From assembly GCA_945870575.1 (NCBI GenBank), contig CAMBSK010000010.1:11496-75495 (forward strand): DNA of 64,000 nucleotides, given 5' to 3'. The translations under genes and the position numbers were made by a program. The notes beneath the pieces are model-generated. The model did no database searches, had not been told where the DNA came from, and saw nothing but the letters and a program-made list of their open reading frames with translations. How positions within the stretch are numbered: the stretch's first letter is position 1; the number at the start of each line of letters is the position of its first letter. The DNA is from Bordetella parapertussis. Lineage in GTDB: Bacteria; Pseudomonadota; Gammaproteobacteria; Burkholderiales; Burkholderiaceae_C. Shown piece after piece: positions 9,393 to 18,592 of the stretch.

Positions 9393-10373
9393 ATGTCCAA
9401 AGCCTTTGCCAGCCAGAGCGATCTGAGCGATAAGAAAATCAGTTTCACCCGTCTGAGCAAGCATTGCTGGGCTTACACCGCTGAAGGCGACCCGAACTCG
9501 GGCGTGATCATCGGCGACAAATACATAATGGTGAGCGACGCCACCGCTACGCCGCTGATGGCGCAGGACTTGATTGCGCGTATCCGCGAGGTCAGCGACA
9601 AACCCATCAAGTACGTGTTGTTGACCCATTACCACGCAGTGCGCGTACTGGGTGCCAGTGCTTATCTGGCCGAAGGTGCCACCGAAGTCATTGCGAGCAA
9701 GGGCACTTACGATTTGATTGTCGAACGCGGTGCCGAGGACATGCAAAGCGAAATGGACCGCTTCCCGCGCTTGTTCAGAGGCGCAGACAGCATACCCGGT
9801 TTGACCTGGCCGACCTTGGTGTTTGGCGACGGCAAGCCTGGCAGAGACGGCAGTATCCGTTTGGATCTCGGCGGCGTCAGTGTTGATATCTGGCACCCGG
9901 GCGCAGGCCATACACGCGGCGACACGATTGCCTGGGTAGAGGCAGAAAAAGTATTGTTCAGCGGTGACCTGGTCGAGTACCAGGCTGGTGTTTACACAGG
10001 TGACGCGCATCTGGCTGAATGGCCGGTCACCCTGGAGGCTTTACGTGGACTGCAAGCCGAGGCCATCGTGCCCGGGCGCGGAGAAGCCATGATCGGCAAC
10101 GCCAATGTCAATAAATCACTGGACTACACCAAGCTGTGGGTGGAAACTTTGTTTGCATGCGGTAAACAGGCGGTGGAGCAACACTTGGATTTGAAAGCCG
10201 CCATGGCTTTGACGCGTCAGCACATGGACCCGGTGTTCGGTCAGGTGTTTATTTATGAACACTGCCTGCCTTTCGATGTCAGCCGAGCGTATGACGAGGC
10301 CAAGGGCATTGTCAATCCGCGCATTTGGACGGCAGAGCGTGACAAGGACATGTGGGCTTCCCTGCAAAACTGA
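9393..10373 (+). CDS. MBL-fold metallo-hydrolase-like protein with altered metal motif
   Basis: A 326-residue metallo-beta-lactamase-fold protein. The first metal motif reads THYHAVRVLGAS (about 72-83): both His of the HxH are present, but the following Asp-His of the usual HxHxDH is replaced by Val-Arg. Later metal-site elements are present: the His in HPGAGHTRGD (about 170-179) and the Asp in LFSGDLV (about 190-196). It may therefore bind one metal or act differently from canonical hydrolases. The substrate is unknown. It stands alone, with the convergent DUF6279 lipoprotein gene ending 4 bases away. Confidence 0.85.
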   Translation: MSKAFASQSDLSDKKISFTRLSKHCWAYTAEGDPNSGVIIGDKYIMVSDATATPLMAQDLIARIREVSDKPIKYVLLTHYHAVRVLGASAYLAEGATEVIASKGTYDLIVERGAEDMQSEMDRFPRLFRGADSIPGLTWPTLVFGDGKPGRDGSIRLDLGGVSVDIWHPGAGHTRGDTIAWVEAEKVLFSGDLVEYQAGVYTGDAHLAEWPVTLEALRGLQAEAIVPGRGEAMIGNANVNKSLDYTKLWVETLFACGKQAVEQHLDLKAAMALTRQHMDPVFGQVFIYEHCLPFDVSRAYDEAKGIVNPRIWTAERDKDMWASLQN

Positions 10374-10376
10374 GGT

Positions 10377-11282
10377 TCAAGATGGTTTGTACCGCATCAA
10401 TTTGCGTACATCGTCCTCATAGCCTTTGAGTACTTTGACGGCGCGCGCGCGTTGCTCCGCTGTGGTGGTGTTGTGCAATTGCGCCGAGGCTTCGCAGTTC
10501 GTGCGTTTGCGTTTTTTTAGATATGTGTCGTAGGCTGGATCTGGCGTGTGCAAGACGCTTTGCAGCCAGTCCCGCACCATAGCGCGCGCTTCCTCCGGTG
10601 AAGGACGGTTTTGCACCATCTGTTCATGCATGGCCAGGTTGTCCTGTTGCACGCGCACGCGTTCAGCGTAGTTGCGTTCACCCTCAAAGCCAGAGTTTTG
10701 CGCCAATTGCTGCAAGAGTTTTTGTTGTGCCGGACTCAATCTTCCGTAAAAACGCTCGGCATTGAACTGGCCTTTGTCGGTTTGCACCTCGAGTTGTGCT
10801 TGCTTTGACCCGTCGAGCTTCCATTCCTTGCGGTAATCTTTCAAGTCCTCTGTGTATTTTTTTCTCAGGACTTGCAGTTGCTTAGGCGTCAGGCTGAGGC
10901 CTAACCTGGCTGTCGGTTCTTCAAATTGCGTCAGCAAAGGTTCCAGACTCTCAGCAGCTTCGTCAATCAGCGCACAGACCTGATCGGCGCTGACATCTTT
11001 GGGTGCGAGTTGTTGCGCCTGGCTCAACCATTTGGCGTAAAGCGGCAACTGTTCGCGGCGGTGCCATTCCAGCACTTGTTGCAAATCGGCCAGGGCTTGT
11101 TTTTCTTGCGCTGCGTTCAAGTCCAGGTGAGGATTGAGCCACAAAAACATGAACAGATTCGGCGCGCTGTTGTAGCCGGAAACGACCAGACTGCAACCGG
11201 TCAATGACAGCAGCAAGGCCGAAGCCGACAGTTTTGCCGCAAGCGATAGCCAGCGCAGGCGCTGATTGATAATCGCTGGCAT
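10377..11282 (-). CDS. DUF6279-type lipoprotein
   Basis: A lipoprotein of about 301 residues with a type II signal peptide ending in the lipobox LTGC, followed by SLVVSGYNSAPNLF. The remainder is helix-rich and charged, matching the DUF6279 pattern (mature N-terminus with a WLNPHLDLN segment). The function is unknown; location in the periplasm or outer membrane is inferred from the lipobox. I chose the ATG at 11282 instead of the upstream ATG at 11417: it puts the signal peptide at the N-terminus and avoids running 119 bases into the divergent glmU gene. The two starts are then 16 bases apart. Confidence 0.72.
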   Translation of the reverse strand: MPAIINQRLRWLSLAAKLSASALLLSLTGCSLVVSGYNSAPNLFMFLWLNPHLDLNAAQEKQALADLQQVLEWHRREQLPLYAKWLSQAQQLAPKDVSADQVCALIDEAAESLEPLLTQFEEPTARLGLSLTPKQLQVLRKKYTEDLKDYRKEWKLDGSKQAQLEVQTDKGQFNAERFYGRLSPAQQKLLQQLAQNSGFEGERNYAERVRVQQDNLAMHEQMVQNRPSPEEARAMVRDWLQSVLHTPDPAYDTYLKKRKRTNCEASAQLHNTTTAEQRARAVKVLKGYEDDVRKLMRYKPS

Positions 11283-11298
11283 ACAGGGAAGTAAATTC

Positions 11299-12684
11299 AT
11301 GTCAAACATTGATGTGGTGATCATGGCAGCGGGCAAAGGCACCCGCATGCAAAGCAGTATGCCTAAAGTTCTGCACCGTTTGGGTGGCAGGGCTTTGTTG
11401 CAGCATGTCATAGACACGGCGAAGCATATTCAGGCGCGGCGCATGGTGGTGATCACCGGTCACGGCGCCGAGCAGGTAGAGTCTGTGTTGGAAGCGCAAA
11501 GCGGTTTGCAGTCCGTGCGCCAAATGCCGCAACTCGGTACCGGACACGCCATGCAGCAAGCTGTTCCGGTGTTACAAGACGATGGTGTGACGCTGGTCTT
11601 GTCCGGCGATGTGCCTTTGATACAGGCAGATACCTTGCTGGCTTTGTTGAAATTGTGTGACCACCGTCACCTGGCTTTGCTGACATTACAAACGCCTGCG
11701 CCCGGCGGTTACGGCCGTATATTGCGCAACCCGCAGCAACAGGTCAGCGGTATTGTTGAAGAAAAAGATGCCAGCGATGAGCAGAAAAAAATAAGCGAGA
11801 TTTATAGCGGCATCATGGCGGTTCCTACCCGCTTGCTGCGCGGCTGGCTGGCGCGACTGGGCAATCGCAATGCACAAGGTGAGTTTTATTTGACCGATGT
11901 GGTTGGCTTCGCCGCGGCTGATGGCTGTGAGGTAAGGGCGCATTGCATAACCCAGGCCTGGCAGGTCGAGGGTGTCAACACGCCCGTGCAATTGGCGGCG
12001 CTGGAGCGCACGTTTCAGTTGCTGCAAGCGCAGAGCTTGATGCGCCAGGGCGTGCGGCTGGCCGACCCGGCGCGGCTTGATGTGCGCGGCGAACTGGTCT
12101 GCGGCGCAGATGTAGACATCGATGTGAACAATGTGTTCGAAGGCCGAGTCAGCCTGGGCGAAGGCGTTCGTATCGGACCCAACTGCGTGATCATCAACGC
12201 TGAGATCGGCGCCGGTACCCAGGTGCTGGGCTTTACTCATATCAACGGCGAGGACAAAGGCGTGCGCATAGGCAAGGGCGCGCGCATCGGGCCGTTTGCG
12301 CGGCTGCGTCCCGGCGCGGATCTGGGCGATGAAGTCCATATCGGTAATTTTGTGGAAGTGAAAAACAGCAGCCTGGCCAAAGGTGCCAAAGCCAATCACT
12401 TGGCTTATCTGGGGGACCTCAGCATCGGTGAGCGGGTTAACTATGGTGCCGGTGTCATTTCGGCCAATTACGACGGTGTCAATAAGCACCACACCACCAT
12501 TGAAGCTGATGTGCACATCGGCAGCAACAGTGTGCTGGTGTCACCGCTGACTGTGGGAGCGGGCGGCACCATAGGCGCGGGCTCGGTGATCACCAAAGAC
12601 ACAGCACCGGGTGCGTTGACGGTGGCGCGCGGCAAGCAAGTCAGCATTCCCGGCTGGCAGCGGCCGGTGAAAAAAAACAAATAA
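11299..12684 (+). CDS. glmU: bifunctional N-acetylglucosamine-1-phosphate uridyltransferase / glucosamine-1-phosphate acetyltransferase
   Basis: GlmU makes UDP-GlcNAc for peptidoglycan and lipopolysaccharide. The N-terminal nucleotidyltransferase starts with the loop MAAGKGTRM (about 9-17). The C-terminal half is a left-handed parallel beta-helix of hexapeptide repeats (about 250-450), with the acetyltransferase active-site region [12 protein letters not shown] and [14 protein letters not shown] start at the ATG at 11299 (461 residues, [12 protein letters not shown]), because upstream in-frame ATG codons run into the divergent lipoprotein gene. glmS follows 10 bases later, so two linked steps of amino-sugar synthesis are in one operon. 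Confidence 0.96.
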   Translation: MSNIDVVIMAAGKGTRMQSSMPKVLHRLGGRALLQHVIDTAKHIQARRMVVITGHGAEQVESVLEAQSGLQSVRQMPQLGTGHAMQQAVPVLQDDGVTLVLSGDVPLIQADTLLALLKLCDHRHLALLTLQTPAPGGYGRILRNPQQQVSGIVEEKDASDEQKKISEIYSGIMAVPTRLLRGWLARLGNRNAQGEFYLTDVVGFAAADGCEVRAHCITQAWQVEGVNTPVQLAALERTFQLLQAQSLMRQGVRLADPARLDVRGELVCGADVDIDVNNVFEGRVSLGEGVRIGPNCVIINAEIGAGTQVLGFTHINGEDKGVRIGKGARIGPFARLRPGADLGDEVHIGNFVEVKNSSLAKGAKANHLAYLGDLSIGERVNYGAGVISANYDGVNKHHTTIEADVHIGSNSVLVSPLTVGAGGTIGAGSVITKDTAPGALTVARGKQVSIPGWQRPVKKNK

Positions 12685-12694
12685 AGGGCAGACT

Positions 12695-14584
12695 ATGTGT
12701 GGCATCGTCGGCGCGGTTTCCAGCCGCAATATGGTTCCTGTGCTGGTCCAAGGATTGCAACGCTTGGAATACCGTGGCTATGACTCTTGCGGCGTGGCGG
12801 TCAATGCGGATGCGCCGCAATTAGGACAAATCGCCGGTTTGCAGCGTGCCCGCAGCACATCGCGCGTAGCCGAGTTGCTGGCGCAAGTCAATGATGCGGC
12901 TGGCGGATTGCAGGGCAAAACAGGCATTGCCCATACGCGCTGGGCAACACACGGTGCGCCAGCGGTGCACAACGCCCACCCGCACTTCAGCAACGGACCG
13001 GGTCAGTCTGTCAGTGATTCAGTTGCGCGTATCGCGCTGGTGCACAACGGCATCATCGAAAACCATGAAGAACTGCGTGCGCAGTTGCAGGCCAAGGGCT
13101 ACGTGTTTGCCAGCCAGACCGACACCGAAGTGATGGTGCATTTGATTGATTCTTTGTACCAGGGCGATGTGTTGCAAGCAGTGACACAGGCTATTGCACA
13201 GTTGCATGGCGCGTTTGCCATTGCCGTGATTGCCAGAGATGAGCCTCAGCGTGTCATCGGCGCCAGAGCAGGCTCGCCGCTGATTTTGGGTGTGGGTCAA
13301 GGCGAAAATTTTCTGGCCAGCGATGCCATGGCGCTGGCCGGTGTGACCGATCAAATTGTGTATCTTGCTGAAGGCGATGTGGTCGATGTGCAATTGAATG
13401 CGCACACGGTCTACGACGCAACACAACACGTGGTGTTGCGTGAAGTGCAAACGGTGAAGGCGCACAGTGGGGCGGCCGAGTTGGGCCCTTACAGACACTA
13501 CATGCAAAAGGAAATTTTCGAGCAGCCGCGTGCGATTGCGGATACGCTGGAAGGCATTGAAGGCATAGTGCCTGAGCTGTTTGACCACGCGGATCGTCAG
13601 GGTCAAGCCGCAGAGGTGTTTGCAGCCATTGATTCGGTGTTGATACTGGCTTGCGGCACCAGTTATTACAGCGCTTGTGTGGCCAAGTACTGGCTGGAAT
13701 CGCTGGCGCAGATTCCGTGTCAGGTGGAAGTGGCCAGCGAATACCGTTACCGCGACAGCGTGCCCGACCCGCGCACGCTGGTGGTGACCATCAGTCAGTC
13801 AGGTGAAACCGCGGACACGCTGGCCGCATTGCGACACGCGCAAAATCTGGGCATGAACCACACGCTCACCATTTGCAATGTGGCCACCTCGGCCATCGTG
13901 CGTGAATGCAAACTGGCCTACATCACCCGCGCCGGGGTGGAGATAGGCGTGGCCTCGACCAAGGCGTTCACGACGCAACTTGCAGGCCTTTTTTTGTTGA
14001 CGCTGACGCTGGCGAAAACCAGAGACCGCTTGAACGCAGCCACAGAATTACAACACCTCAAAGCCATGCGGCATTTGCCTCTGGCATTGCAAAGTGTGCT
14101 GGCCCTAGAGCCGCAAGTCATCGCCTGGGCGCAGGATTTTGCGAACAAGGAAAACGCCTTGTTTCTGGGGCGCGGCATGCATTACCCGATTGCCATGGAA
14201 GGCGCCTTAAAGCTCAAAGAGATCAGCTATATACATGCGGAAGCCTATCCGGCGGGTGAGTTGAAACACGGACCGCTGGCGCTGGTCACCAGCGCCATGC
14301 CGGTGGTGACAGTCGCTCCCAACGACGCATTGCTTGAAAAACTCAAAAGCAATTTGCAGGAAGTGCGCGCGCGCGGTGGCGTGTTGTATGTGCTGGCAGA
14401 CGCCGACACGCGTATTCAGTCCGGTGAAGGCTTGCACGTGATACGCATGCCCGAGCATTACGGTGCTTTGTCCCCGTTGTTGCATGTGGTGCCCTTGCAA
14501 TTGTTGGCTTACCACACCGCCTGTGCCAGAGGTACGGATGTGGATAAACCCAGAAATCTGGCTAAGAGCGTGACTGTTGAATAG
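12695..14584 (+). CDS. glmS: glutamine-fructose-6-phosphate aminotransferase (isomerizing)
   Basis: GlmS makes glucosamine-6-phosphate from fructose-6-phosphate and glutamine. The N-terminal class II glutaminase domain begins at Met-Cys2-Gly-Ile, with Cys2 as nucleophile, followed by [11 protein letters not shown] and RWATHGAP. Two SIS sugar-isomerase domains follow (ACGTSYYSA and [10 protein letters not shown]; then [18 protein letters not shown]), and the C-terminus is [15 protein letters not shown] as expected. At 629 residues it is about 20 longer than E. coli GlmS, probably in a loop of the first domain. No glmS ribozyme is expected or seen here; regulation in proteobacteria usually acts through small RNAs. 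Confidence 0.97.
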   Translation: MCGIVGAVSSRNMVPVLVQGLQRLEYRGYDSCGVAVNADAPQLGQIAGLQRARSTSRVAELLAQVNDAAGGLQGKTGIAHTRWATHGAPAVHNAHPHFSNGPGQSVSDSVARIALVHNGIIENHEELRAQLQAKGYVFASQTDTEVMVHLIDSLYQGDVLQAVTQAIAQLHGAFAIAVIARDEPQRVIGARAGSPLILGVGQGENFLASDAMALAGVTDQIVYLAEGDVVDVQLNAHTVYDATQHVVLREVQTVKAHSGAAELGPYRHYMQKEIFEQPRAIADTLEGIEGIVPELFDHADRQGQAAEVFAAIDSVLILACGTSYYSACVAKYWLESLAQIPCQVEVASEYRYRDSVPDPRTLVVTISQSGETADTLAALRHAQNLGMNHTLTICNVATSAIVRECKLAYITRAGVEIGVASTKAFTTQLAGLFLLTLTLAKTRDRLNAATELQHLKAMRHLPLALQSVLALEPQVIAWAQDFANKENALFLGRGMHYPIAMEGALKLKEISYIHAEAYPAGELKHGPLALVTSAMPVVTVAPNDALLEKLKSNLQEVRARGGVLYVLADADTRIQSGEGLHVIRMPEHYGALSPLLHVVPLQLLAYHTACARGTDVDKPRNLAKSVTVE

Positions 14585-14621
14585 CAATTAATTACTGGCA
14601 ATCTATAGAGGCACATAAAGT

Positions 14622-14659
14622 TAAACTTAAATAGTTATTTTCTAATGGGTTTAAGTTTA
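14622..14659 (+). promoter_or_regulatory. AT-rich inverted repeat at the start of the cyclophilin gene
   Basis: A perfect 10-base inverted repeat (TAAACTTAAA at 14622-14631 and TTTAAGTTTA at 14650-14659) flanks an 18-base loop. The right arm runs into the ATG at 14659, so the ribosome-binding region (TAATGGG) lies in the loop and stem base. The folded form could reduce initiation of the lipoprotein gene or help end glmS transcripts. It lacks a T-run, so a classical intrinsic terminator is less likely. Only the repeat is observed; the role is inferred. Confidence 0.4.
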
Positions 14660-15543
14660 TGTGTAAATACCTTGTAGGGATTTGTTTGAGCTTGCTGTGT
14701 GCCTGCGGGGGCGGCTCAAGTGACAGCAATTCTGCGCCGCTTTCGCCTCAGCTAAGTTCAATCAGCCTCAGTCAAACGGCTTACCAGGCTGCTAACCGGC
14801 AGATCACGCTGAAGGCTTCTGGCAATACTGCCGTCAGCGCATATTGTTTCAAAACCGATACGGCTAAACCTCTGGCTAGCGATCCATGTTTTCGAAGTGA
14901 ATCGAGTCAGACCATTGATTTGTCAGGCAGTCTTCCCATTTACTATGTCTGGGTGAAGAATGCTTCAAATCAGGTCAGTGATAAAAGCTTGAAAGGTGGA
15001 TCTTGCTCTACTGAGGGTATTGCCGCATCTGCCAATAGCAATTTGCCCACGGTATGCATGATGACCGATCAGGGGGACATGGTGATTGAACTTGAAGAAC
15101 GCAAAGCACCTCTTACCGTCGCCAATTTTTTGAAGTATGTGAACGCAGGTTTTTACAGCGGTACGGTGTTTCACCGCCTGAGTCCTAACTTTGTGCAAGG
15201 CGGTGGCGGGCAAATTGTGAATCAGCAATTCGTGTCTAAAACTCCTTTGTATGATCCCATCATTCTTGAAAAACTTGGCACCACGACTGTGCTCAATCAC
15301 ATCTACACGATTGCCATGGCCAGAACCTCGGTTGAAAATTCAGCCACTTCGGGTTTCTTTGTCAACCTGGATAACAACTCTGGTTTTAATGCAGATACCA
15401 ACGCATACGCGACCTTTGGCAGACTGATTTATGGTTTTTCAACCGCACAAGCTATGTCCAAATTCCCCGGTTCGGCGTCGAGCGACGGTACCGTGATGCC
15501 GTATCAGGCGCCAGTGATTCAATGGGCCATTCAGCTCAAGTAA
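14659..15543 (+). CDS. lipoprotein with C-terminal cyclophilin-type peptidyl-prolyl isomerase domain
   Basis: A 294-residue exported protein. A lipobox-like LLCACGGGSSDS sequence (about residues 12-23) indicates lipidation. Residues about 30-115 form a low-complexity, beta-rich spacer. The C-terminal domain (about 125-294) is cyclophilin-like: ELEERKAPLTVANFLKYV, YSGTVFHRLSPNFVQGGG and TSGFFVNLDNNSGFN match the class of PpiA/B enzymes. It should fold proteins at the outer membrane or in the periplasm. The FHR and QGG residues of the active site are present, while the usual FFI segment is FFV. It is a single gene after glmS. Confidence 0.85.
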   Translation: MCKYLVGICLSLLCACGGGSSDSNSAPLSPQLSSISLSQTAYQAANRQITLKASGNTAVSAYCFKTDTAKPLASDPCFRSESSQTIDLSGSLPIYYVWVKNASNQVSDKSLKGGSCSTEGIAASANSNLPTVCMMTDQGDMVIELEERKAPLTVANFLKYVNAGFYSGTVFHRLSPNFVQGGGGQIVNQQFVSKTPLYDPIILEKLGTTTVLNHIYTIAMARTSVENSATSGFFVNLDNNSGFNADTNAYATFGRLIYGFSTAQAMSKFPGSASSDGTVMPYQAPVIQWAIQLK

Positions 15544-15617
15544 ACATGTGGTTTGTAGACTGGCGTGGTAACGATTGGATTCAGGTAAAGTGATTTCACC
15601 AATAAACAGAGGGCATC

Positions 15618-16187
15618 ATGACGCAAGATTACACCAGCACACCAGATCATTTGCCCGTACCGCAAGACGATGGTGCAGCCGATCATTTGCTGGGTATGCG
15701 CTTGCCTGAGCTGGCTTTTCAATCCACTTTGGGTGGTCAAACAGACGTGTCCAGTCTGCGTGGGTTTGTGTTGATTTACTGTTACCCCATGACTGGGCAA
15801 CCCGGCCTGCCGTTGCCGCCGGGCTGGGACCAAATTCCCGGCGCGCGCGGCTGCACCCCGCAGACCACGGCCTACCGCGACCATTACACCGAGTTAGAGG
15901 AACTGGGCGTGCAAGTGTTCGGACTCAGCACCCAATCCACAGATTACCAATCAGAAATGGCCGAGCGCTTGCATTTGCCGTTTGCTGTGTTGAGTGATGA
16001 ACACATGTTGTTTGCCCAGGCTTTGCGCTTGCCAACTTTTCATACCTCCGGCATGCATTTGCTTAAACGATTGACGCTGATTACCAAAGATGCTGAAGTC
16101 GTGGCAGTGAAATACCCGATTTTCCCCAGCAACAGCGATGCTGCCTGGGCCATTGAATGGCTTAAACAACGCAAAGTTCAGCTTTGA
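15618..16187 (+). CDS. peroxiredoxin-like redoxin
   Basis: A 189-residue AhpC/TSA-like protein. The thioredoxin-fold core is seen in FQSTLGG..VSSLRGFVLIYCYPMTG, and the putative peroxidatic Cys is in ARGCTPQTTAYRDHY (Cys at about 79). Between YPMTG and that Cys sits an insert of about 20 residues rich in Pro and Gly (GQPGLPLPPGWDQIPG). I recall this layout from a betaproteobacterial peroxiredoxin subgroup, but I cannot check it here. The protein should reduce peroxides with thiol electrons in the cytosol. An apparent terminator overlaps its stop codon. Confidence 0.82.
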   Translation: MTQDYTSTPDHLPVPQDDGAADHLLGMRLPELAFQSTLGGQTDVSSLRGFVLIYCYPMTGQPGLPLPPGWDQIPGARGCTPQTTAYRDHYTELEELGVQVFGLSTQSTDYQSEMAERLHLPFAVLSDEHMLFAQALRLPTFHTSGMHLLKRLTLITKDAEVVAVKYPIFPSNSDAAWAIEWLKQRKVQL

Positions 16188-16201
16188 TTAAGCTGTATTT
16201 T
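16179..16201 (+). terminator. intrinsic terminator after the peroxiredoxin gene
   Basis: CAGCTT (16179-16184) and AAGCTG (16190-16195) form a 6-base stem around a 5-base loop that contains the TGA stop. It is followed by TATTTTT. The stem is short, so strength is uncertain. Confidence 0.55.
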
Positions 16202-16213
16202 TAAGATACCAGG

Positions 16214-16720
16214 CTATATCACAGCATCCGCTTGTAAGCCGTACATCAGCGAACGAAGTGTGACTTCGGTGCTTGTTTGCCTTGTGTAAATACCGCTTAA
16301 TTGGATAGACAAAGCATTGCTGTTGAATGCACCCGCACCGCTTAAATCAAACTTCAGCAAAGCGTCGCTGCTGTTACGTGAGATTTGAACGCAACTCTCA
16401 ATCAAGGTGTCTGCGCCACCGCTGCCGAACAAGTCCACAGACAAGCCGGATGAACCGGCGTCGAGTTGTTCGGCATTGGCAGTACCAAGGTAAAGTTTGT
16501 TGAAATCTGGTTTTTTGCCGAGTGCGTTGTAAAGCCTAGCATTGGCAAAATCCAATTGATGCACTCCAGAGGCAGTATTGAGGTAATTCAATGTCAAAGA
16601 TTTGCCATTTAGCGATGAGGATTGCAAAGCCAAGCCGTCCAGTTGGCAACTGAGCGTAAAGCCATCTTGCTGAGCGAATGCGATTGCTCTGCCAGTTGCA
16701 GCAAATCCCTGGTACGCCAT
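16214..16720 (-). CDS. hypothetical beta-rich protein, possibly frameshifted at its 5' end
   Basis: A 168-residue ORF with no family I recognise. It alternates hydrophobic and polar residues in a beta-strand pattern, with segments such as SLNGKSLTLNYLN and a Ser/Gly/Asn bias, as in surface or secreted beta-sandwich proteins. It has no signal peptide. No Shine-Dalgarno sequence precedes the ATG at 16720. A better placed ATG at 16797, preceded by AGGA, opens a different frame that encodes MAYFVSTSQHPATLIC and runs past the start of this ORF for about 35 codons. One possibility is that the true gene starts at 16797 and a single-base change split it; a genuine start at 16720 is the alternative. 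It lies in an AT-richer patch between the peroxiredoxin and the degenerate nuclease. Confidence 0.4.
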   Translation of the reverse strand: MAYQGFAATGRAIAFAQQDGFTLSCQLDGLALQSSSLNGKSLTLNYLNTASGVHQLDFANARLYNALGKKPDFNKLYLGTANAEQLDAGSSGLSVDLFGSGGADTLIESCVQISRNSSDALLKFDLSGAGAFNSNALSIQLSGIYTRQTSTEVTLRSLMYGLQADAVI

Positions 16721-16873
16721 TGCAATTCAGTGATGGCTTTGTTTTTGACGCAAATTAGCGTGGCGGGATGCTGTGAAGTTGAAACAAAATAAGCCATGTG
16801 GAGAAATCCTCATAGCTCTAAATGTAGTTATTAATACTATTTATCATGTGTTTTAAATACAAAAAAGTTATTT

Positions 16874-17437
16874 TTAATTGATTTCAGGAGGGATTGGCTG
16901 AATTTCAACCTGCCCTATTAATATAGGTTTGACCAGTATTTGGTAGGTGTCGGCATCAAATACCTGGCTGGTGCTGCTCATTGGCTGGTGAGACCGGTTG
17001 TCACAGTACCAGCTTCCCAGGTAGCACCAGTTCATGACACGGTGTTTTTGTATCCATTCCCCTCTTTGCTCCAGCAAATCGATTGCACCCGCAAACGGCC
17101 AGGTATGAATTTGCGGTTCTTGCAAGACATCTTGCAGTCGTTGGTCATGCGCGTGGCGGGGCTCATCGCCGGTACACGCCCCGGCGCATTGCCCGGTTTG
17201 CCGTCCGAAGCAGCCGCTTGCCTCTGAGGTGAGTTGCAGACTGCACAGTGTTTTTAAGCGACGCAAGCGCTGGTTGAACAGCGGGCTGAGTGTTTTGACG
17301 CGAGCGCGTATGTCTATGCTTTTGCCTATGTAAAGAGGCAGGCCGCCGTCGCCATGAAAAATATACACACCCGGCGCGTGCGGCAAGCCGCTGACGCATT
17401 CTGATAAAGACATGCACAAGGTTAAATCTTCAGCCAA
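16874..17437 (-). CDS. internally deleted GIY-YIG endonuclease (Cho/UvrC N-terminal-like), probably inactive
   Basis: The 187-residue product begins like an excinuclease Cho/UvrC N-terminal domain: GVYIFHGDGG (about 23-32), LPLYIGKSIDIRARV (about 33-47). It then jumps directly to SPLFNQRLRRLKTLCSLQL, missing about 40-45 residues that normally include the conserved catalytic Glu (TAGEIGALLLEA region). A second block of similar size is missing between CSLQL and the cysteine cluster GCFGRQTGQCAGAC. The C-terminal part (WIQKHRVMNWCYLGS, FDADTYQILVKPIL) is intact. Both losses keep the frame, so the ORF is open but the nuclease site is probably not functional. Full-length relatives are near 290 residues. 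It is divergent from hisC, 27 bases away. Confidence 0.65.
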   Translation of the reverse strand: MAEDLTLCMSLSECVSGLPHAPGVYIFHGDGGLPLYIGKSIDIRARVKTLSPLFNQRLRRLKTLCSLQLTSEASGCFGRQTGQCAGACTGDEPRHAHDQRLQDVLQEPQIHTWPFAGAIDLLEQRGEWIQKHRVMNWCYLGSWYCDNRSHQPMSSTSQVFDADTYQILVKPILIGQVEIQPIPPEIN

Positions 17438-17464
17438 CGCGCCTGTCTATAATTTGGGCATCGC

Positions 17465-18562
17465 ATGAGCTACTTGAAACACATCCGCCACGACCTGCAG
17501 GACATGCAGGCTTATGCCGTGCAAGACGCCGTCGGCATGGTCAAGCTGGACGCGATGGAAAACCCGCACCGCTTATCCGCTGAGTTGCAAGCGCAACTCG
17601 GTGCCCGGCTGGGCGCAGTCGCCGTCAACCGTTATCCGGGCAAGCGCATCGACGATTTGAAGCAAGCGATTGCCCTGCACACGGGCATGCCCGAGGGCTA
17701 CAGCCTGATGCTGGGCAACGGTTCTGATGAATTGATCTCCTTGCTGTCCATGGCTTGTCAAATGCCCGGCGCGAGCGTGCTGGCGCCCGAGCCCGGCTTT
17801 GTCATGTACGCCATGAGCGCCAAACTCCAAGGTTTGACATACATTCCTGTGCCATTGCGGGACGATTTCGAACTCGATGAAGCCGCCATGTCTGCCTCGA
17901 TTGCGCAACACCAACCGGCCATTGTTTACTTGGCTTATCCCAATAACCCCACCGCCAATTTGTGGGATGCGAATGTCATTCGTCGCCTGATCGCGCAGGT
18001 GTCCGCCTATGGCGGTTGGGTGGTGCTGGACGAGGCTTACCAGCCGTTTTCACCCCAAACTTGGTTGTCTGACATCAAGCGAGACCCATCAGCGAACGCA
18101 CAAGTGCTGTTGATGCGCACCCTCTCCAAATTCGGTCTGGCTGGCGTGCGCATTGGATACATGTTGGGTCGCGCAGAAGTGATTCAGCACATAGACAAAA
18201 CCCGCCCGCCGTACAACATCAGCGCATTGAATGCCGAATGCGCTTTGTTCGCGCTGGAACACGCAGACGTGTTTGAAAAGCAGGCCGCTGATGTCTGCCA
18301 TGAACGCGAGCGCATGCTGAAGCAACTGTCTGCCCACCCCAGCGTGAGCGTTTACCCCAGCCAGGCAAATATGTTTTTGCTTCGCTTGCAAGGCGACGAC
18401 GAGGCGGCGACCCGGGTTTTCAACGCCCTGAAGGCTAAGCACATACTTGTGAAGAACGTTTCTAAAATGCACCCTCTCTTGCACCATTGCCTGCGCATCA
18501 CCGTGGGCACCTCGACAGAAAACGACCAGTTGCTCGCTGCGCTGAAAGAATTGCTGGCCTGA
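17465..18562 (+). CDS. hisC: histidinol-phosphate aminotransferase
   Basis: HisC is a PLP-dependent class I/II aminotransferase that makes histidinol phosphate from imidazole-acetol phosphate. The 365-residue protein shows LGNGSDELI, the AYPNNPTAN segment, the DEAYQPF block and the PLP-lysine region RTLSKFGLAGVRIGYM. It heads the his cluster in this window; hisG and hisD, which often sit upstream in this order, are not here, because the upstream neighbour is the divergent degenerate nuclease. hisB follows after 30 bases. Confidence 0.95.
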   Translation: MSYLKHIRHDLQDMQAYAVQDAVGMVKLDAMENPHRLSAELQAQLGARLGAVAVNRYPGKRIDDLKQAIALHTGMPEGYSLMLGNGSDELISLLSMACQMPGASVLAPEPGFVMYAMSAKLQGLTYIPVPLRDDFELDEAAMSASIAQHQPAIVYLAYPNNPTANLWDANVIRRLIAQVSAYGGWVVLDEAYQPFSPQTWLSDIKRDPSANAQVLLMRTLSKFGLAGVRIGYMLGRAEVIQHIDKTRPPYNISALNAECALFALEHADVFEKQAADVCHERERMLKQLSAHPSVSVYPSQANMFLLRLQGDDEAATRVFNALKAKHILVKNVSKMHPLLHHCLRITVGTSTENDQLLAALKELLA

Positions 18563-18592
18563 AGAGCCGGATTTCACAAACCAGACCTACCC

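Noticed and set aside
11686..12516. 276-codon antisense ORF opposite glmU
   Set aside because: Shadow of hexapeptide repeat coding sequence; no independent support.
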